Source of the DNA: Vreelandella salicampi
GTDB taxonomy: Bacteria > Pseudomonadota > Gammaproteobacteria > Pseudomonadales > Halomonadaceae
Direction: 5' to 3'
DNA: 64,000 nt
NCBI RefSeq assembly: GCF_013415105.1
Contig: NZ_JACCDF010000001.1
Coordinates: 513,174 to 577,173 of the forward strand
Part shown: one piece after another, positions 1-9,361 of the stretch
Numbering within the stretch: the first letter of the stretch is position 1
Layout: the number at the start of each line of letters is the position of its first letter
Notes under the pieces: generated by a model
Databases searched by the model: none
Seen by the model: the letters and a program-made list of their open reading frames with translations, nothing else
Told to the model about the DNA's origin: nothing
Translations under genes and position numbers: made by a program

Positions 1-276
1 GTTAAGCTCGGCATCAAACGAGGAAATACCGCGATAGATAATCAGCGTGTGCGTTTCAAACTCTTCTATCTTCGGCGGGTGACGCTCTTTATGAGCATCT
101 TGAATGGCAAGCGGGTGACACTCAAAGGACTCAAGTAACGCTAGCTCCTGCGCCTGCTCCTCGCCGTGCATATCCACCCAGATATGGCTTTTGGGGGTTT
201 CGCGAAAGAGCGCTATCAGCGTTTCATCGCCCTCTTGTGTGGTGCCATCCGGCAGTGTGAGTAATACGCGAATCAT
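1..276 (-). CDS. CorA-like divalent cation / ZntB-type transporter, N-terminal part (cut by window edge)
   Basis: An open frame starts at ATG 276-274 and runs off the left edge (92 codons seen). The visible part is the cytoplasmic N-terminal domain of the CorA/ZntB family: a short beta strand start, then the typical HPLAIQDA and HPPKIEEF stretches found in CorA proteins. The transmembrane helices and the GMN motif would lie outside the window, so substrate (Mg, Co, Zn) cannot be decided. The ATG overlaps the stop codon of the upstream GGDEF gene (ATGA, 276-273), so the two are probably translationally coupled. Confidence 0.75.
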   Translation of the reverse strand, partial: MIRVLLTLPDGTTQEGDETLIALFRETPKSHIWVDMHGEEQAQELALLESFECHPLAIQDAHKERHPPKIEEFETHTLIIYRGISSFDAELN

Positions 277-1694
277 GCTTTTCCTTGCTGTGCGATTTTA
301 ACTTGCGCTTTGCCTGCTTGCTTGGCTTCGTACATCGCCACGTCGGCGCGCTTTAACAGCTCTTGTGCCGTTTCATTGCTCGCTGGAGTGTAGCTTGCCA
401 CGCCAATGCTGGTACTGACATAAAGTGACATTTCGCCCAACTGGATCGGCGCTTCAATGGTAAGAATCAGCTTTTCGCTAAGCCCCTGTATTGCCTCAGG
501 CGCCATTCCTTCTAATACAATCACAAACTCGTCACCCGCCCAGCGCGCGACATAATCGGTTTCGCGCACGCTGTGGCGTAGGCGTTTCGCAATGTCACGC
601 AGCAGCTCATCGCCCACGGCATGGCCGTGATCATCATTCACGGCTTTAAAACCATCCAAGTCTAAAAACAGTACCGCGAGCGGCTGCTGAAGCCGCCGGG
701 CTCTGGCCATGGCATCGAGCAACCGCTCATCTAGCGCACGGCGATTGGGCAGCTGTGTGAGCGCATCTTCTCGCGCCTCTCGGTCGCGCAGCTGCTCTAG
801 CTGACGGCGCTCGGTAATATCGTGGAGAAAGAGGCTATAGCGGTGTTTGCCCTCAACGCGCAGCGATTTCATCCGCACTTCAGCCGGCGTCTCACGGCCA
901 TCGCGGCGACAAGCATTCACCTCGATGGGCGTTGCGTCATCGTACTCAGGCACACCATGAGGGAAAATCAGCGCTTGCAGCGACTGCCCTAGCGCCTCTT
1001 GGCGCGACCAGCCAAACATCGCCGCTGCGGCACGATTCCAATCCAGCACACGGTGATTTTCATCCGCGCTGATATAGGCGTCGTACGCCGATTCAATGAC
1101 TAAATTCAGCTCGCGGGTGCGCCGCTCGATCTGTTCTTCGAGACTCCTGTGAAGTGCGTCAAGCTCGCGCTGTGATATCGCGCGGCGCTGCTGCTCGCGG
1201 GTCAAATGCTCACGCAGGCGAATCTCATCGTTCAATATATCGGTCAAGTCTTTAAGCGCGGCGAGTTCGTCCTCGTGCAGGTGACGCGGCTGCGTATCCA
1301 CAACGCAAAGCGAACCAAGCGCATAGCCCTCAGAAGAGAATATCGGTATACCCGCATAAAAGCGTATGCCATTTTCGCAATCGACAAAAGGATTGGCACT
1401 AAAGCGTGGGTCTTGACGGGCATCCTCCACCACCAGGGGCGCACCCTCGGCGATAGTGTGCGAACAAAACGCCACTTTCCGCGTTGTTTCTCGGGTATCG
1501 GTGCCTACGCGCGATTTGATCCACTGACGGTCGGCATCAATCAACGTTACTGTCGCAATCGGAACGTTTAGCAGCCGAGTAGCCAGCCGAGTGACCCGGT
1601 CAAACACCGGGTCATCGGGGGTATCCAGCAGTTTAATCTGGTGTAGCGCGGCCAAGCGCTGTGTTTCATTGGCAGGAATGGGGTAGCCAAGCAT
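273..1694 (-). CDS. Diguanylate cyclase with GAF and PAS sensor domains
   Basis: 473 aa. Predicted to make cyclic di-GMP from two GTP. Domain order: GAF (about residues 20-160), a short coiled coil (165-195), PAS (about 197-300), GGDEF (about 310-470). The active-site loop reads AGDEF instead of GGDEF, a variant that is known in active cyclases, and an RETD sequence five residues before it fits the RxxD inhibitory I-site, so product inhibition is likely. No membrane segment is visible, so it should be a soluble sensor; the ligand is unknown. It precedes the CorA-like gene with a 4-bp overlap, which suggests co-expression. Confidence 0.88.
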   Translation of the reverse strand: MLGYPIPANETQRLAALHQIKLLDTPDDPVFDRVTRLATRLLNVPIATVTLIDADRQWIKSRVGTDTRETTRKVAFCSHTIAEGAPLVVEDARQDPRFSANPFVDCENGIRFYAGIPIFSSEGYALGSLCVVDTQPRHLHEDELAALKDLTDILNDEIRLREHLTREQQRRAISQRELDALHRSLEEQIERRTRELNLVIESAYDAYISADENHRVLDWNRAAAAMFGWSRQEALGQSLQALIFPHGVPEYDDATPIEVNACRRDGRETPAEVRMKSLRVEGKHRYSLFLHDITERRQLEQLRDREAREDALTQLPNRRALDERLLDAMARARRLQQPLAVLFLDLDGFKAVNDDHGHAVGDELLRDIAKRLRHSVRETDYVARWAGDEFVIVLEGMAPEAIQGLSEKLILTIEAPIQLGEMSLYVSTSIGVASYTPASNETAQELLKRADVAMYEAKQAGKAQVKIAQQGKA

Positions 1695-1771
1695 AGAGAC
1701 GGAACACGGTTATGTTTTTTCCTAGCATAACGCGTTAGATGCCGCCTTGCTGCCGTCAGACAGGTTTTCTG

Positions 1772-3145
1772 TCAACGCGCCCGGTTCATTGTCGCCATCA
1801 CCACACTCACCAGGGTAGAAGCCACCAACGCGCCCAAAAATGGTGGCAGCGTGGGAATGCTGTTGGGGAAGCTTGCCGCCATCAGCCCAGCGCTTAAGCT
1901 ACCTTGCACTACCCAGCCAGGGAGAATGGCGCCGAGCATGCCGCCAACGCCGCCTGCCACCGCCGCACGCGGCGTCATCCGCTGCCATAAACCGAGCAGC
2001 ACGGGGATCACAATCGCCGCACAGAGCAGGTCTGCGATCAAAAATAAACGCAGCACCGAGAGCCCCTGCAGGGCTACCACCACCACCGGCACCATCAGCG
2101 CGACCGTGCCCCAGCGCGCCGCCGCCAGCGACCAACGGCTTTGGCGGCTATTGCCCGCCGCCAGCGATGCGATACCGTTTTGCAGCGTATCGACACTGGA
2201 GGCCACCAGCGTTACCGCTAGCACCAGCGCCGGTAGCGCAAGCCAGCCCGGCGCCTCGCTTAATAGCGCAAAAAAGGGAATCGGCGGCTCGCCCAGGGCG
2301 ACGCCGCTCATCGCCGCGAGCATCCCAAGGCTTCCAATCAGCATCACCACCAGCACTGTCGCGCCACCACCCAACCAGGCGCCGCGCCCCAGGCTTTGGT
2401 CATTCTCGGCGGCCCATACCCGCTGCCAGTAGCCTTGGTGAAACAGATTCGCCGCAGTAACCGCGATGACCAGGGTGAGCGCCACGCTCAGTGCATTCCC
2501 TATTGGCGCGCTAGGCAGCGCGGCGGTTTGTGGCAACTCAGGCAGCGACGTGAGCGCCACGCCGCCGACAATCATCAATAGCGCGATCAACAGCCACGCC
2601 TGCCAGCGGTCGGTGGCAAGGCTCGCCCGCAGGCCACCCACGGCGGTGTACGCCAGCGTGGTAAGCGCCACGCCCAAGATCACCAGCGCCGGCGGCACAT
2701 CCGAGAGCAGCGATGTAATCGCGCCAATAGCCGTTAGCTCGGCAGCAAGAAAACACGCCATGTAGGCTACCGACACCAGGGACACCCAGCGCCGCACGCC
2801 ACGTCCGTAACAGGCCTCGGCAAACTCGGCGATGCTGCGCCCCTGTGGCAGCGCCTGGCGGATTTTGGGGCCATAAAGGCCAAGCACGATAAACGGCAAC
2901 GCCGAGCCGATGGCGTAGCCGGCAAGCGCTACCGGCCCGACAAAGGCGCCGATTTCCGGCGGCGCAAACAAAATCCACGCACCCATGCCCGAGGCCAAAA
3001 ACGAAAGCCCCAGCGTTCCCGCCGATTGGGAATTGCGCGCGGTGACATAATCATCCAACAAGCCATCAGCACGGCGTGCGCGCAGGCCAAGGTAAGCAAA
3101 ACAGAAAAGCGCCGCAGCCAGTGCCGCAGTGGTTAGGTAAGGCAT
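1772..3145 (-). CDS. SSS-family sodium:solute symporter, probable thiamine or thiamine-precursor importer
   Basis: 457 aa, almost entirely hydrophobic with about 12-13 membrane segments, and N-terminal sequence typical of sodium:solute symporters (ARNSQSAGTLGLSF, GYAIGSALPF). The gene lies directly behind a TPP riboswitch whose 3' end contains the ribosome binding site (GGAGGAAG, eight bases before ATG 3145-3143). That placement, rather than the family, is what points to thiamine, HMP or another thiamine precursor as substrate; SSS-type transporters under THI elements (ThiV type) have been proposed by comparative genomics. No thiamine biosynthesis gene lies next to it here. Confidence 0.8.
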   Translation of the reverse strand: MPYLTTAALAAALFCFAYLGLRARRADGLLDDYVTARNSQSAGTLGLSFLASGMGAWILFAPPEIGAFVGPVALAGYAIGSALPFIVLGLYGPKIRQALPQGRSIAEFAEACYGRGVRRWVSLVSVAYMACFLAAELTAIGAITSLLSDVPPALVILGVALTTLAYTAVGGLRASLATDRWQAWLLIALLMIVGGVALTSLPELPQTAALPSAPIGNALSVALTLVIAVTAANLFHQGYWQRVWAAENDQSLGRGAWLGGGATVLVVMLIGSLGMLAAMSGVALGEPPIPFFALLSEAPGWLALPALVLAVTLVASSVDTLQNGIASLAAGNSRQSRWSLAAARWGTVALMVPVVVVALQGLSVLRLFLIADLLCAAIVIPVLLGLWQRMTPRAAVAGGVGGMLGAILPGWVVQGSLSAGLMAASFPNSIPTLPPFLGALVASTLVSVVMATMNRAR

Positions 3146-3151
3146 GTCGCA

Positions 3152-3238
3152 CTTCCTCCGCCGGTATGAACCGGATCAGGTTCCAGGGTCAGCACGGGTG
3201 TGTGCGTTCTCAGCCCAAGTGGGCTCCCCTGGCGACAG
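3152..3238 (-). promoter_or_regulatory. TPP (THI-element) riboswitch
   Basis: On the minus strand the conserved THI-box pieces occur in order: GGGGAGCCC, then GGGCTGAGA, then ACCCTGGAACCTGATC, then GGTTCATACCGGCGGAGGA. The last block contains the Shine-Dalgarno sequence of the SSS transporter gene, so binding of thiamine pyrophosphate probably hides the ribosome binding site and lowers translation. The outer P1 helix boundaries are approximate. Confidence 0.93.
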
Positions 3239-3317
3239 TGAATTAATTGTGAGACGGATTATCCGTGGTGAATATGGTTACGCAATTAGCGCGGACAGTA
3301 AAGCCATGGCCACCGTG

Positions 3318-3905
3318 TTATTTCTCCCGCGGCACGCGCCCCATCAGATAGAACTCCTGGTTAGGTGGCGTACCCGTGAGGGTCACAAGCCGGTTAGAAA
3401 GACCAAAAAACGCCGTAATGGCACCGATATCCCAGATATCTTCGCGGGTAAAACCGACATTGGTGAGCCGCTCTTCCCATGCATCGGTTAACTCGCCGAC
3501 TTCCACGCCACAGTACATGGCAAAGTCGAGCATCACGCGGTGGCGTTCGTTAATGGGCGCGGTACGGTGGTTCACCGCCACCTGATCGGCAAGCTCTGGG
3601 GTTTTGCTATAGATACGCACCAGCGCACCATGGGCGACCACGCAGTAAAGACAGCGGTTGCGCGCGCTGGTCGCGACCACAATCATCTCTTTTTCTGCCT
3701 TGGTTAAGGTGTCCGACTCACGCTCCATCAATGCATCGTGATACGCGAAAAAAGCGCGAAACTCTGCCGGGCGGTGCGCCAACATTAAAAACACGTTGGG
3801 CACAAACCCGGCCTTTTCCTGCACGGCCAGTATGGTGTCGCGAATATCGTCGGGCAGCGCTTCCAGCGATTCTGGAACGCTAAACCGGCTAATGGATGAC
3901 GTCAT
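3318..3905 (-). CDS. Peroxidase-related (AhpD/carboxymuconolactone decarboxylase-like) protein
   Basis: 195 aa. It carries the AhpD-type motif RNRCLYCVVAHGA, with a CxxC pair and a downstream histidine, embedded in an all-helical protein. This matches the uncharacterised peroxidase-related enzyme group (alkylhydroperoxidase-like). The CxxC-H set suggests thiol-disulphide or peroxide chemistry in the cytoplasm, but no substrate is known. Start ATG 3905-3903 is preceded by GGAG-like sequence. Single gene, with about 70 bp between its end and the riboswitch. Confidence 0.8.
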   Translation of the reverse strand: MTSSISRFSVPESLEALPDDIRDTILAVQEKAGFVPNVFLMLAHRPAEFRAFFAYHDALMERESDTLTKAEKEMIVVATSARNRCLYCVVAHGALVRIYSKTPELADQVAVNHRTAPINERHRVMLDFAMYCGVEVGELTDAWEERLTNVGFTREDIWDIGAITAFFGLSNRLVTLTGTPPNQEFYLMGRVPREK

Positions 3906-4123
3906 AAAAACTCCGTTTATTGTTGTGGAATTAACATAGTGCGTCTGAGGGTGCCGTTTACGTAAGAAAGCTAAAACAAACGCGCTATTCAGTTGCTTGG
4001 CTCTTTTAATCTGTCGTTAGGCTCTCCATACTGAAGTTAGTTTTGCATTGGTCATACATCGACTCTTATCCGCTATATATAAAGGCGCTACCCTGCGCCA
4101 CCGTGAGTTTATAGGGAAGCCTC

Positions 4124-4816
4124 ATGCGCTATACCGAAGCGAAGGAACATACCCCCGGGCGTCTTCACGAGCTATTTGTCGACCCCTACCACGCATTTGA
4201 TAACGACAGTCATGAGCGCCAGCTGCATATCCGTGTGATGCTCTATCTGTTGGCCGTTCGCCCCATGCAGCACGATCTTCTCACGCTGCGCGTGATTCAC
4301 GGCTGGGAGAACGGCGGCTGCGAACCCGCCGATCTTAAGTACATGGAATATCCGCTTCGCGACATAACCGATTTACATCGCGCGGCAGACGAATTTACCT
4401 CAGCAATGAAAAACAACGTGGCATTTCCCGAACAAAAGGGCTCGCTTCTGGCCAAGCCCCTAAGTGACGCGATGGCCGATGCCAAAGCCGACGGCCAACC
4501 GCTGGACGATGAAACCAGAGCCCGGCCAGCACGCTGGCCCTCCTTTGAGGGCGGTCTGGCGCTTTACACCCTGTTTAAAATGTATCATCGCCTCGTATAC
4601 GGTGAAGATGACGCCTACCGCAGCAGCCAGTGCCGCACCTCTCAAGGCATACGCGAAATTCACGAGTTTCACCTAGAAGAAGGGGAATTCGCGTTTTTGG
4701 CTCCACCGGGGCGCCACTTCGCCACAGAAAGAACACGCCTAATACTGCACGAAAGTCAGCTAGAGCCTTTTAAGCGCTTACTCATCGCAAGTGCGCCACT
4801 GTTTGAGTCTGCCTAA
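4124..4816 (+). CDS. Conserved-looking protein of unknown function
   Basis: 230 aa, soluble, not recognised. It has no obvious enzyme motif; there are several aromatic- and charge-rich stretches (KYMEYPLRD, TLFKMYHRLVYG, IHEFHLEEGEFAF) and no signal peptide. The start ATG 4124 is preceded by an AGGGAAGC ribosome binding site. It stands alone between oppositely oriented genes and ends just before a strong hairpin terminator, so it is most likely a one-gene transcript. Confidence 0.7.
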   Translation: MRYTEAKEHTPGRLHELFVDPYHAFDNDSHERQLHIRVMLYLLAVRPMQHDLLTLRVIHGWENGGCEPADLKYMEYPLRDITDLHRAADEFTSAMKNNVAFPEQKGSLLAKPLSDAMADAKADGQPLDDETRARPARWPSFEGGLALYTLFKMYHRLVYGEDDAYRSSQCRTSQGIREIHEFHLEEGEFAFLAPPGRHFATERTRLILHESQLEPFKRLLIASAPLFESA

Positions 4817-4848
4817 CACCTGCCACTGCATTATTGCATCACACGTCC

Positions 4849-4878
4849 AGCAAAGCCCCGCTTGTGCGGGGCTTTGCT
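4849..4878 (+). terminator. Rho-independent terminator
   Basis: Stem AGCAAAGCCCCGC with its complement GCGGGGCTTTGCT around a short loop (TTGT), followed on the plus strand by GTTTCTC. It lies between the 230-aa gene and the converging mmsA, and could serve both strands. Confidence 0.85.
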
Positions 4879-4895
4879 GTTTCTCAAAAAGGCGA

Positions 4896-6395
4896 TTAGC
4901 CCAATGAAATCGTGCTGTTGATGCCGCTAGAGACGTTTTCCGGCTCAAACCAGCGCGCGGTAACGGTTTTGGTTTGTGTCCAAAACGCAATGGCCTGCTT
5001 GCCGTTGGGGCCGAGATCGCCAAGTTTGGAGGCGCGCGAACCAGTAAAGCTGAAGTAAGCCACCGGCACCGGAATCGGCACGTTGATGCCAATCTGGCCC
5101 ACATCGATATCGGTCTCGAAGCGGCGCGCCACCCAACCGGAATTAGTGAAGATTGAGGTGCCGTTGCCGTTGGGGTTGGCGTTGATGAACTCGATCGCCT
5201 CATCCAGCGTTTCCACGTTAACCACACACAGCACCGGGCCAAATATTTCTTCTCGGTAAATCGTCATATCGGCGTTGACGTCGGCAAAGAGCGTCGGCCC
5301 AACGAAGTTGCCCTCTGGGTAGCCGTCGACCGTACAACCGCGGCCATCCACCATTAACTTGGCGCCCTCTTTTTCCCCCGCGGTAATCAACCGCTCGACG
5401 CGCTCTTTGGCCTGCGGCGATACCAGCGGGCCCAAGTCGGCGTCGCGTTGGGTGCCAGGGCCAACTTTCATGCCACGTGCGCCCTCGACGATATCCTCCA
5501 GCCATTCACATGCATCGCCCACTAAGACGACAACGGAATTGGCCATACAGCGCTGTCCGGCGGCACCAAAAGCCGACCCTAGCAAGTTGTTGATGGCCTG
5601 ACTGCGGTTGGCGTCCGGCATCACGACACAATGGTTTTTGGCCCCCATCATCGACTGCATGCGCTTACCCGCCGCAGCGGCACGGTTATAGAGTAGCGAG
5701 CCTACGTGGGTGGAGCCGATAAACGACAGCGCCTTGATGTCTTGATGATCAGCGATCTGGTTAGCCACATCCGGCCCGCCGTGGACCACGTTCAGCACGC
5801 CCGCAGGGACGCCCGCTTCGTGGGCCAACTCGACCAAACGCATGGTGGAACTCGGGTCTTGCTCGGAGGGCTTGAGCACGAAGGTATTACCGGTGGCAAT
5901 AGCCAGCGGGAACATAAAACACGGCAGCATGATGGGGAAGTTGAACGCGGTGATACCCGCCCCAACGCCCAGCGGCTGATGCATGCTGTAAACGTCGACT
6001 TCATTGGCGGCGTTTTCCGCAAGCTCGCCAAGCTGCAGCGAAGTGATGGAACACGCGTGCTCGACCACTTCCAGCCCACGGCCCACTTCGCCTTCTGCGT
6101 CCGGCAGGGTCTTGCCGTGTTCTTCGGTAATCAGCGCGGCAAGCTCGGCGGTGTTATCGCGGATCAATGCTTGTAGCTTGAGCATAATGCGCATGCGCTT
6201 ACCCAGCGGCACTTTGCGCCACTCTTTAAACGCCTCTTTGCCACTTGCCACCGCGCGTTCAACTTCTTCAGCGGTACAAAACGGTACCCGCGCCACGACT
6301 TCCTGCGTCGCTGGGTTGACTACATCATGCCAATCTTGGCTTTGCGAGATGACCGGTTTGCCATCGATATACATGGGGATTTCGCGAACGGACAT
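4896..6395 (-). CDS. mmsA: CoA-acylating methylmalonate-semialdehyde dehydrogenase
   Basis: 499 aa, the usual family length. It converts methylmalonate semialdehyde (valine catabolism) or malonate semialdehyde to propionyl- or acetyl-CoA with NAD. Aldehyde dehydrogenase fold with [10 protein letters not shown], the nucleotide-binding SFIGSTHVG segment, and the catalytic cysteine in [11 protein letters not shown] (about residue 285). The glutamate normally seen in ALDH motif ELGG is replaced by MGAKNH, typical of the CoA-acylating subgroup. The start ATG has a good AGGAG. A perfect palindrome upstream (6449-6466) is a candidate operator. It follows a TRAP transporter operon on the same strand with a 154-bp gap. 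Confidence 0.93.
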   Translation of the reverse strand: MSVREIPMYIDGKPVISQSQDWHDVVNPATQEVVARVPFCTAEEVERAVASGKEAFKEWRKVPLGKRMRIMLKLQALIRDNTAELAALITEEHGKTLPDAEGEVGRGLEVVEHACSITSLQLGELAENAANEVDVYSMHQPLGVGAGITAFNFPIMLPCFMFPLAIATGNTFVLKPSEQDPSSTMRLVELAHEAGVPAGVLNVVHGGPDVANQIADHQDIKALSFIGSTHVGSLLYNRAAAAGKRMQSMMGAKNHCVVMPDANRSQAINNLLGSAFGAAGQRCMANSVVVLVGDACEWLEDIVEGARGMKVGPGTQRDADLGPLVSPQAKERVERLITAGEKEGAKLMVDGRGCTVDGYPEGNFVGPTLFADVNADMTIYREEIFGPVLCVVNVETLDEAIEFINANPNGNGTSIFTNSGWVARRFETDIDVGQIGINVPIPVPVAYFSFTGSRASKLGDLGPNGKQAIAFWTQTKTVTARWFEPENVSSGINSTISLG

Positions 6396-6448
6396 GCAGT
6401 GTCTCCTATCGTCTTTATGTTTGTTGTGGGTAAAGGATGTAGCAGTAA

Positions 6449-6466
6449 GTTGACGTAAGCGTCAAC
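6449..6466. promoter_or_regulatory. Palindromic candidate operator upstream of mmsA (LiuR-like)
   Basis: GTTGACG-TAAG-CGTCAAC, a perfect 7-bp inverted repeat about 55 bp before the mmsA start. Its core TTGACGTAAGCGTCAA resembles the 16-bp palindromes assigned to LiuR, the MerR-type repressor of branched-chain amino acid catabolism in proteobacteria, and mmsA is a logical target. The regulator assignment is inference; no regulator gene is adjacent. Confidence 0.5.
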
Positions 6467-6549
6467 GGGCATTACGCGAGTAAACAAGATTCTCAAGGTG
6501 GGGTCAATGCTCCTTCCGCCGTGCGCTGAATTTATGCTGCAAGGGGCAG

Positions 6550-7815
6550 CTAGCGGTCAATTAGCGCTTCCGTTAACCAGGGCTGCCAAGCCAGTAGCAC
6601 CAGTATGATGAGCGTTGCCAGCAAAAACGGCAGCAGCGCACGAAAGATTTTCAGCGGTGGCGCGCCGGTCATCGACGAGGCCACGAAAAGCCCGGCGCCG
6701 ACAGGCGGCGTCAACAGCCCCATCACAAGCGTCAAACACACCACCACACCAAACTGATACGCGCTGATATCAAACTGGTTTTGCGCAATCGGTAGCACTA
6801 TCGGCACCACCAGAATAAGCGCAGCGATGCCATCGATCACCATGCCGACCAGCAACAAGACGCCGATCAACAGCAGTAAGAACATAAACGGATCGGTGGT
6901 CAGCGCGGCAATCCAGGCGGCGGCCATTTGCGGCAATTGCTCATACACCACCACCCAACCAAACACCCCGGCTGCGGCGATAAGCATAATCACCAGCCCC
7001 GCATTAACCGCCGTGCGACGCAGCACCTGGGGCAGCCGCCCCAGATCAAGGTCACGGTAAACAAAGCGGCCGATTAAAAGCGCGGCTAATGAAGCCAGCG
7101 CCGCCGACTCAGTGGGGGTGGCGATGCCCAACAAAATACCGCCAATGATAATTACCGGAATCGAGAGCGCCGGTAACCCCCAGGCAAAATCCGCAAGCGC
7201 CTGCTGTCGGCTGGGCCACTGCCCGCGCGGGTACTGCTGCAAAAGTCCCACGACGGCAATCACAATAAAAAAAGCCAAGCCAAGTAACAGACCCGGCAAA
7301 AGCCCGGCGATAAACATCTCGGCAATGGGCACCTGCGCAATCACGCCAAACAGCACAAACAACATCGACGGCGGAATAATCGGCGAGAGCAAGCCGCCCG
7401 CCGCAGTAATGGCCGCGCTATAGGGTTTGTCGTAGCCCTCGTGCTCCATGGCGGGCACCATCGCACGCGACATAATCGCAATTTGCGAGGCCGCCGAGCC
7501 GATTATCGCCGCCATCATCATATTGGCGATCAAGTTGATATACGCCAGCCCGCCGCGAAAACCGCCGACAAAAATCCGCGCCAACGCAATCAACCGCCGC
7601 GTCAGCCCGCCTTCATTCATCAACTCACCGGCGAGCATAAAAAGCGGGATCGCCAGTAAGCCGTAACTTTCAATCGCACTGAAGAGCTGCTGCGGGTAGG
7701 ACGCAAACAACACTGTATTGCCGGAGGCATAGATGTACCACATGGCGGTCAGCGCCAGTACCAAGGCGATCGGCACAGCACCAAGTAGCAACAGCGCAAA
7801 TACCATCACGGTCAT
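6550..7815 (-). CDS. dctM: TRAP transporter large permease (DctM family)
   Basis: 421 aa from the chosen start. Membrane subunit that drives sodium-coupled uptake of a small organic acid together with DctQ and the periplasmic DctP. About 12 membrane segments; typical DctM stretches are AIPLFMLAGELM, SAITAAGGLLSPIIPPS and GLLTPPVGAGLFV. The open frame extends 39 codons upstream, but ATG 7815-7813 overlaps the dctQ stop (ATGA), gives the family length and begins directly at the first membrane helix. Substrate unknown. Confidence 0.92.
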   Translation of the reverse strand: MTVMVFALLLLGAVPIALVLALTAMWYIYASGNTVLFASYPQQLFSAIESYGLLAIPLFMLAGELMNEGGLTRRLIALARIFVGGFRGGLAYINLIANMMMAAIIGSAASQIAIMSRAMVPAMEHEGYDKPYSAAITAAGGLLSPIIPPSMLFVLFGVIAQVPIAEMFIAGLLPGLLLGLAFFIVIAVVGLLQQYPRGQWPSRQQALADFAWGLPALSIPVIIIGGILLGIATPTESAALASLAALLIGRFVYRDLDLGRLPQVLRRTAVNAGLVIMLIAAAGVFGWVVVYEQLPQMAAAWIAALTTDPFMFLLLLIGVLLLVGMVIDGIAALILVVPIVLPIAQNQFDISAYQFGVVVCLTLVMGLLTPPVGAGLFVASSMTGAPPLKIFRALLPFLLATLIILVLLAWQPWLTEALIDR

Positions 7816-8378
7816 AGCAGCGTCTCCGAAGCAGGCTCTTCGGTCGGGTTTCGCCACTGCCAAAGGGCTTGGATAAGATTCGCCGTACCGTGCAGGGTCA
7901 ACGACAGCGCAAACCACGGCACAATAAGCCAAAACCAGAATTTTTTGACGCCCAACGTGGAGGTGTTTTCGGCGTAGATAAAGTTAAATGTCTCGCCTTG
8001 AAACGCCTGGGTATCAAAGCCTAACCGGGCGAGCGTCAACGGCTGATACCACTGCCAGCAGAGCCATACCATCAGAAGCGCAAACACAAGTACCACACTA
8101 TCCACAAAGAGGGTGACGAGCTTACGCCCGGTTTGTGGCAGCGCCTCGGGCAGCAGCGTCACCGCGATACCTTGGCGGCGCTTTAACACCGCGCTTGCGA
8201 TCAAAAACGTCATCCAAATCATAGCGTAGATTGAAAGCTCGCTGATCCAATAAAGTGGGCTACCCAAGGCACGGAAGGCGATATTGGTAAGAATCAAGCA
8301 CGTCACCACCGCCGCCAATAAGGCGGCGGTAACCTCTTCAACGCGGGCAAGCCCGGTGGATAAACGCTGTAGCATCAC
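7812..8378 (-). CDS. dctQ: TRAP transporter small permease (DctQ family)
   Basis: 188 aa with four predicted membrane segments, the DctQ arrangement. The segment WISELSIYAMIWMTFL is typical of the family. An inserted loop of about 40 residues before the last helix (around LGFDTQAFQGETFNF) makes it slightly longer than many DctQ proteins. It overlaps dctP upstream (ATGA 8378-8375) and dctM downstream by four bases each, a tightly coupled three-gene operon. Confidence 0.9.
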   Translation of the reverse strand: MMLQRLSTGLARVEEVTAALLAAVVTCLILTNIAFRALGSPLYWISELSIYAMIWMTFLIASAVLKRRQGIAVTLLPEALPQTGRKLVTLFVDSVVLVFALLMVWLCWQWYQPLTLARLGFDTQAFQGETFNFIYAENTSTLGVKKFWFWLIVPWFALSLTLHGTANLIQALWQWRNPTEEPASETLL

Positions 8379-9361
8379 TGATCCCGCAGACGCTCGGCCT
8401 CTTCACGCAGCGTGTCTAACATCGGAGCCTTGGGCGCCCAGATCGCCTCCCACTCAGCAATCGCCTCGCTAAAGAACCCGGCATCCGCTTCGACGATATT
8501 GATATTCAGCGCACGGATTTCTTCTTCCTGCGCGGCATCTTTCGCTTCAAAGCCGGCGAGCACGTTTTCCAGATGCTCGGACATCGTCGTGTCGATCAGC
8601 TCGCGATCCTCAGCGGAAAGTTCACGCCACACCCGCCCGGATACCACGCCCACCATCGGGAACATCATGTGGTTGGAGATCAGTAGGTTATCCGCCTGCT
8701 CGTAGAATTTCAGAATCAAAATCGAGTCAAAATCCATATCGATGGCGTCAACCTGGCCGTTTGCCAGAGCATCGTAGACTTCCAACAGTGGCATCGGCGC
8801 TGGCGCGGCCCCGGTGGCGGTGTAAAAGTCACGAATCGGCTCGAAGGGCGTAATGCGCAAACGCAAGCCCTGCATATCCTCAGCGGAGGTAATCGGGTCG
8901 CGGCTCAAGACCTGGCGCATCCCCACCATGCCGTAGCCAACCCCCACCAACCCCGCGCCTTGGGGCATTAAGTCCAACAGCTCGCCTGCTGCGTCAGAGC
9001 GCAAAAGGCTTGCCGCGTGGTTGACGTTATCGACCAGATACGGGGCATAGAGCGCGCCGAAATCGGGAATCCGATTGGAAATCTCGGCAATGGTTAAAAA
9101 CGCCATATCCAACGCGCCGGTTTGCAGCTGCTGCACCATCTGCGCTTCGTTGCCTAACTGCTGCGCTGGGAAAACCGACACGCTGTGCTCGCCGCCCGAG
9201 CGTTCGTGCAAAGTCTCGGCGAACGCTTCAGCTTCGGTTGACCACAAATGCTGCGGCGGCGTAATCAAACCCAGGCGAAAATCACGCGCTTGCGCCGACA
9301 GTGAAGAGAGCGCTAAGGCAGTGGCCGCCACGGCCAGCGTTAACGTTTTGCGTTGGTTCAT
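8375..9361 (-). CDS. dctP: TRAP transporter periplasmic substrate-binding protein (DctP family)
   Basis: 328 aa with an N-terminal signal peptide (basic start NQRK, hydrophobic core, SAQA cleavage site near residue 25). DctP features include QLGNEAQMVQQLQTGALDMAF and a conserved arginine in GLRLRITP used to bind the carboxylate of ligands; MDFDSI and FPMVGVVSG lie in the ligand cleft. First gene of the dctP-dctQ-dctM operon. Family members bind C4-dicarboxylates, keto acids, sugar acids and others; nothing here fixes the ligand, though proximity to mmsA makes an organic acid plausible. Confidence 0.92.
   Translation of the reverse strand: MNQRKTLTLAVAATALALSSLSAQARDFRLGLITPPQHLWSTEAEAFAETLHERSGGEHSVSVFPAQQLGNEAQMVQQLQTGALDMAFLTIAEISNRIPDFGALYAPYLVDNVNHAASLLRSDAAGELLDLMPQGAGLVGVGYGMVGMRQVLSRDPITSAEDMQGLRLRITPFEPIRDFYTATGAAPAPMPLLEVYDALANGQVDAIDMDFDSILILKFYEQADNLLISNHMMFPMVGVVSGRVWRELSAEDRELIDTTMSEHLENVLAGFEAKDAAQEEEIRALNINIVEADAGFFSEAIAEWEAIWAPKAPMLDTLREEAERLRDQ

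Noticed and set aside
1840..2460. Long plus-strand open frames opposite the SSS transporter gene
   Set aside because: Proline/arginine/alanine-rich shadow translations of a high-GC membrane protein gene, with no ribosome binding site and two competing frames.
6550..7932. Longer DctM start at 7932
   Set aside because: The extra 39 residues are the dctQ coding sequence in another frame and contain no membrane or signal features; ATG 7815 overlaps the dctQ stop exactly.
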